This document shows positions 5,030 to 6,641 of a stretch of DNA of 6,641 nucleotides, piece after piece. The notes under the pieces are model-generated. The model saw only the letters and a program-made list of their open reading frames with translations. It made no database searches and had not been told where the DNA came from. Origin of the DNA: an uncultured Varibaculum sp. (GTDB lineage: Bacteria > Actinomycetota > Actinomycetes > Actinomycetales > Actinomycetaceae); NCBI GenBank assembly GCA_947253735.1, contig CAMYAU010000081.1:1-6641 (forward strand). The letters run 5' to 3'. The position numbers and the translations under genes are program-made. Position 1 is the stretch's first letter. Each line of letters begins with the position of its first letter.

Positions 5030-6641
5030 ATGGCGAGTGAGTACGAGCAGGCATTGACGCAGGCGCAAAAACAGTGGGAAGCGCTAGTAGACCAGATTAA
5101 TCAGGCGCGAGTTCTCTATTATGATCGGGACCGTCCCACGCTTTCGGACGCCGAATATGACCAGTTATTTCGTCAGCTAGAAGAACTAGAGGGACACTTC
5201 CCGCAGCTAATAAACCCGGATTCGCCTACCCAAACCGTAGGGGGAAGCGCGCAAAAAACTTTTTCTTCCGTCACCCACCTCGAGCGGATGGCTTCCCTAG
5301 ATGATGTGTTCGATACCGAAGAAGTGTCTAGTTGGTATCAGCGAATGTCGCAGGCCACCGGGGAAGAAAAGCCTCAGGTGAGTGCGGAAGTGAAAATTGA
5401 TGGCTTAGCGGTTAACCTCACCTATCGCAAGGGGAAGCTTGTCCTGGGAGCTACTCGCGGAGATGGTAGCGTAGGCGAGGATGTGACCGCTAATATCCGC
5501 ACTATTGCTAATATCCCCCAGGAACTCAAGGGAAAAATAGTGCCCGAGCTATGTGAGATTCGGGGGGAAATCTATTTTCCACTCGCTGATTTTAACCGGT
5601 TAAATGAGCAGCGCAGCGCCCAATGGGAGGAATATAGCGCAGCGAAAAAAGCTGGTAATCTTCCCGCTTGGCGCGCTCAGCGCCAAAAAATAGGACTGCC
5701 TAGCAAGGTGGAACCCCCCTTCGTTAATCCCCGTAATGCCGCAGCCGGTTCTTTGCGGCAAAAAGACCCCCGGGTAACTGCGGCTCGCCCGCTAGCTTTG
5801 ATTGCCCATGGTATCGGGAAAGTACAGTGGAAATCCGCTGATTTAGCTGCCGGTTTCACCCCGCCGACCAGCCAATTGCAGTGGTATCACCAGCTTGGGC
5901 AGTGGGGGCTACCGGTAAGTGAATATACTCGCCCGCTGCGCGGCCTGGGTAAAATCCAAGAATTTATTACCTATATCGGTAAAATCCGTCCCGAGATTAG
6001 CCATGAAATCGATGGAGTCGTCTTAAAAATCGATGACCTGAAAACTCAGGAGGAGCTGGGCTTTACTGCCCGCGCGCCACGCTGGGCGGTTGCCTATAAG
6101 TTCCCACCCCAAGAAGTCCACACCAAACTGCTGGATATCCGGGTCGGGGTAGGGCGTACCGGCAGGATAACCCCCTACGGAGTTATGGAAAAGGTGCTGG
6201 TAGATGGCTCTAATGTGGAGCGCGCTACCCTCCATAATCCCTTCGAGGTACGCCGCAAAGGCGTAAAAATCGGGGACACCGTGGTGCTGCGTAAAGCGGG
6301 GGACGTGATCCCCGAAATCGTATGCCCGGTAGTGGATTTGCGGGATGGCAGCGAACAGGATTGGCAAATGCCGGGGCACTGTCCGTCTTGTGGCAGCGAG
6401 ATTCGTCCCGAAAAACAAGGTGATAAAGATTTACGCTGCCCCAACCAGAAGCATTGCCCCGCACAAATTAAAGAACGGCTTATTTTCTTAGCTTCGCGCG
6501 GTGCCCTCGATATTGAAGGGCTAGGGGAACAATCCGCGGCGGCACTCACCATGCCCGAGACTGAGCGCGAGCAAGTGCTGCTCGCGCTCACCCGAGGTGC
6601 GGCAATAATGGTCGAAGGAAAATTTATCTATGCTTCCGAGT
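5030..6641 (+). CDS. ligA: NAD+-dependent DNA ligase LigA (3' end outside window)
   Basis: LigA seals nicks with 5'-phosphate and 3'-OH ends in replication and repair, using NAD+ as AMP donor. The visible 537 residues contain domain Ia with YYDRDRPTLSDAEYD (30-44), which binds the NMN part of NAD+. The adenylation motif is VKIDG with Lys122 as AMP acceptor, followed by ATRGDGSVGEDVT (141-153), EIRGE (177-181), NPRNAAAGSLRQKD (233-246), IDGVVLKID (327-335) and AYKFPP (355-360). Next come the OB fold (VGRTGRITP, 374-382), a four-cysteine zinc finger (C451, C454, C470, C476) and the start of the helix-hairpin-helix region (GALDIEGLGE). Remaining HhH repeats and the BRCT domain lie past the edge. 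Between LNE (191-193) and FVNPRN (231) there are 37 residues where E. coli and mycobacterial enzymes have about 10, an insertion of roughly 27. All catalytic motifs are intact, so the enzyme should be active. Confidence 0.97.
   Translation, partial: MASEYEQALTQAQKQWEALVDQINQARVLYYDRDRPTLSDAEYDQLFRQLEELEGHFPQLINPDSPTQTVGGSAQKTFSSVTHLERMASLDDVFDTEEVSSWYQRMSQATGEEKPQVSAEVKIDGLAVNLTYRKGKLVLGATRGDGSVGEDVTANIRTIANIPQELKGKIVPELCEIRGEIYFPLADFNRLNEQRSAQWEEYSAAKKAGNLPAWRAQRQKIGLPSKVEPPFVNPRNAAAGSLRQKDPRVTAARPLALIAHGIGKVQWKSADLAAGFTPPTSQLQWYHQLGQWGLPVSEYTRPLRGLGKIQEFITYIGKIRPEISHEIDGVVLKIDDLKTQEELGFTARAPRWAVAYKFPPQEVHTKLLDIRVGVGRTGRITPYGVMEKVLVDGSNVERATLHNPFEVRRKGVKIGDTVVLRKAGDVIPEIVCPVVDLRDGSEQDWQMPGHCPSCGSEIRPEKQGDKDLRCPNQKHCPAQIKERLIFLASRGALDIEGLGEQSAAALTMPETEREQVLLALTRGAAIMVEGKFIYASE

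Overview
The window looks like core chromosome of an actinobacterium. It carries a WhiB-family iron-sulfur regulator, which is confined to Actinobacteria and their phages. The mixed, only moderately GC-rich base composition would fit an Actinomycetaceae member of the Varibaculum or Mobiluncus kind better than a Streptomyces or Mycobacterium, but that placement is inference and rests on no database search.

Layout: the left edge holds the 3' end of a coiled-coil M23 (LytM) peptidoglycan endopeptidase, followed 26 bases later by smpB, both on the plus strand. In many actinobacteria these two genes follow ftsE-ftsX, so a cell-division operon probably lies just upstream. A strong 16-bp-stem hairpin with T/A-rich flanks (about 1172-1222) closes this operon and also serves as terminator for the convergent gene, a whiB1-type regulator (1241-1489, minus). 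Upstream of whiB1 is a 183-base leader/promoter region with a near-consensus CRP/GlxR-type site. Next comes a 3.2-kb minus-strand gene for a membrane-anchored FHA plus FtsK/SpoIIIE multi-ATPase protein. It has the architecture of the type VII secretion motor EssC/EccC but no other ESX component beside it. A 117-base divergent intergenic region with a perfect 9-base DnaA box separates it from ligA (NAD+-dependent DNA ligase), which runs off the right edge.

Functionally this is a mixed neighbourhood: cell-wall hydrolysis, ribosome rescue, redox/NO-responsive transcription and DNA ligation. The outlier is the EssC-like ATPase. Only its first ATPase module keeps an intact Walker A and Walker B pair. 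The second has arginine in place of the Walker A lysine, and the third is short and has no recognisable Walker B. This orphan, apparently reduced motor is the most interesting object in the window. Secondary points are the DnaA box, the CRP-like site, a LigA insertion of about 27 residues and a partly duplicated terminator arm.
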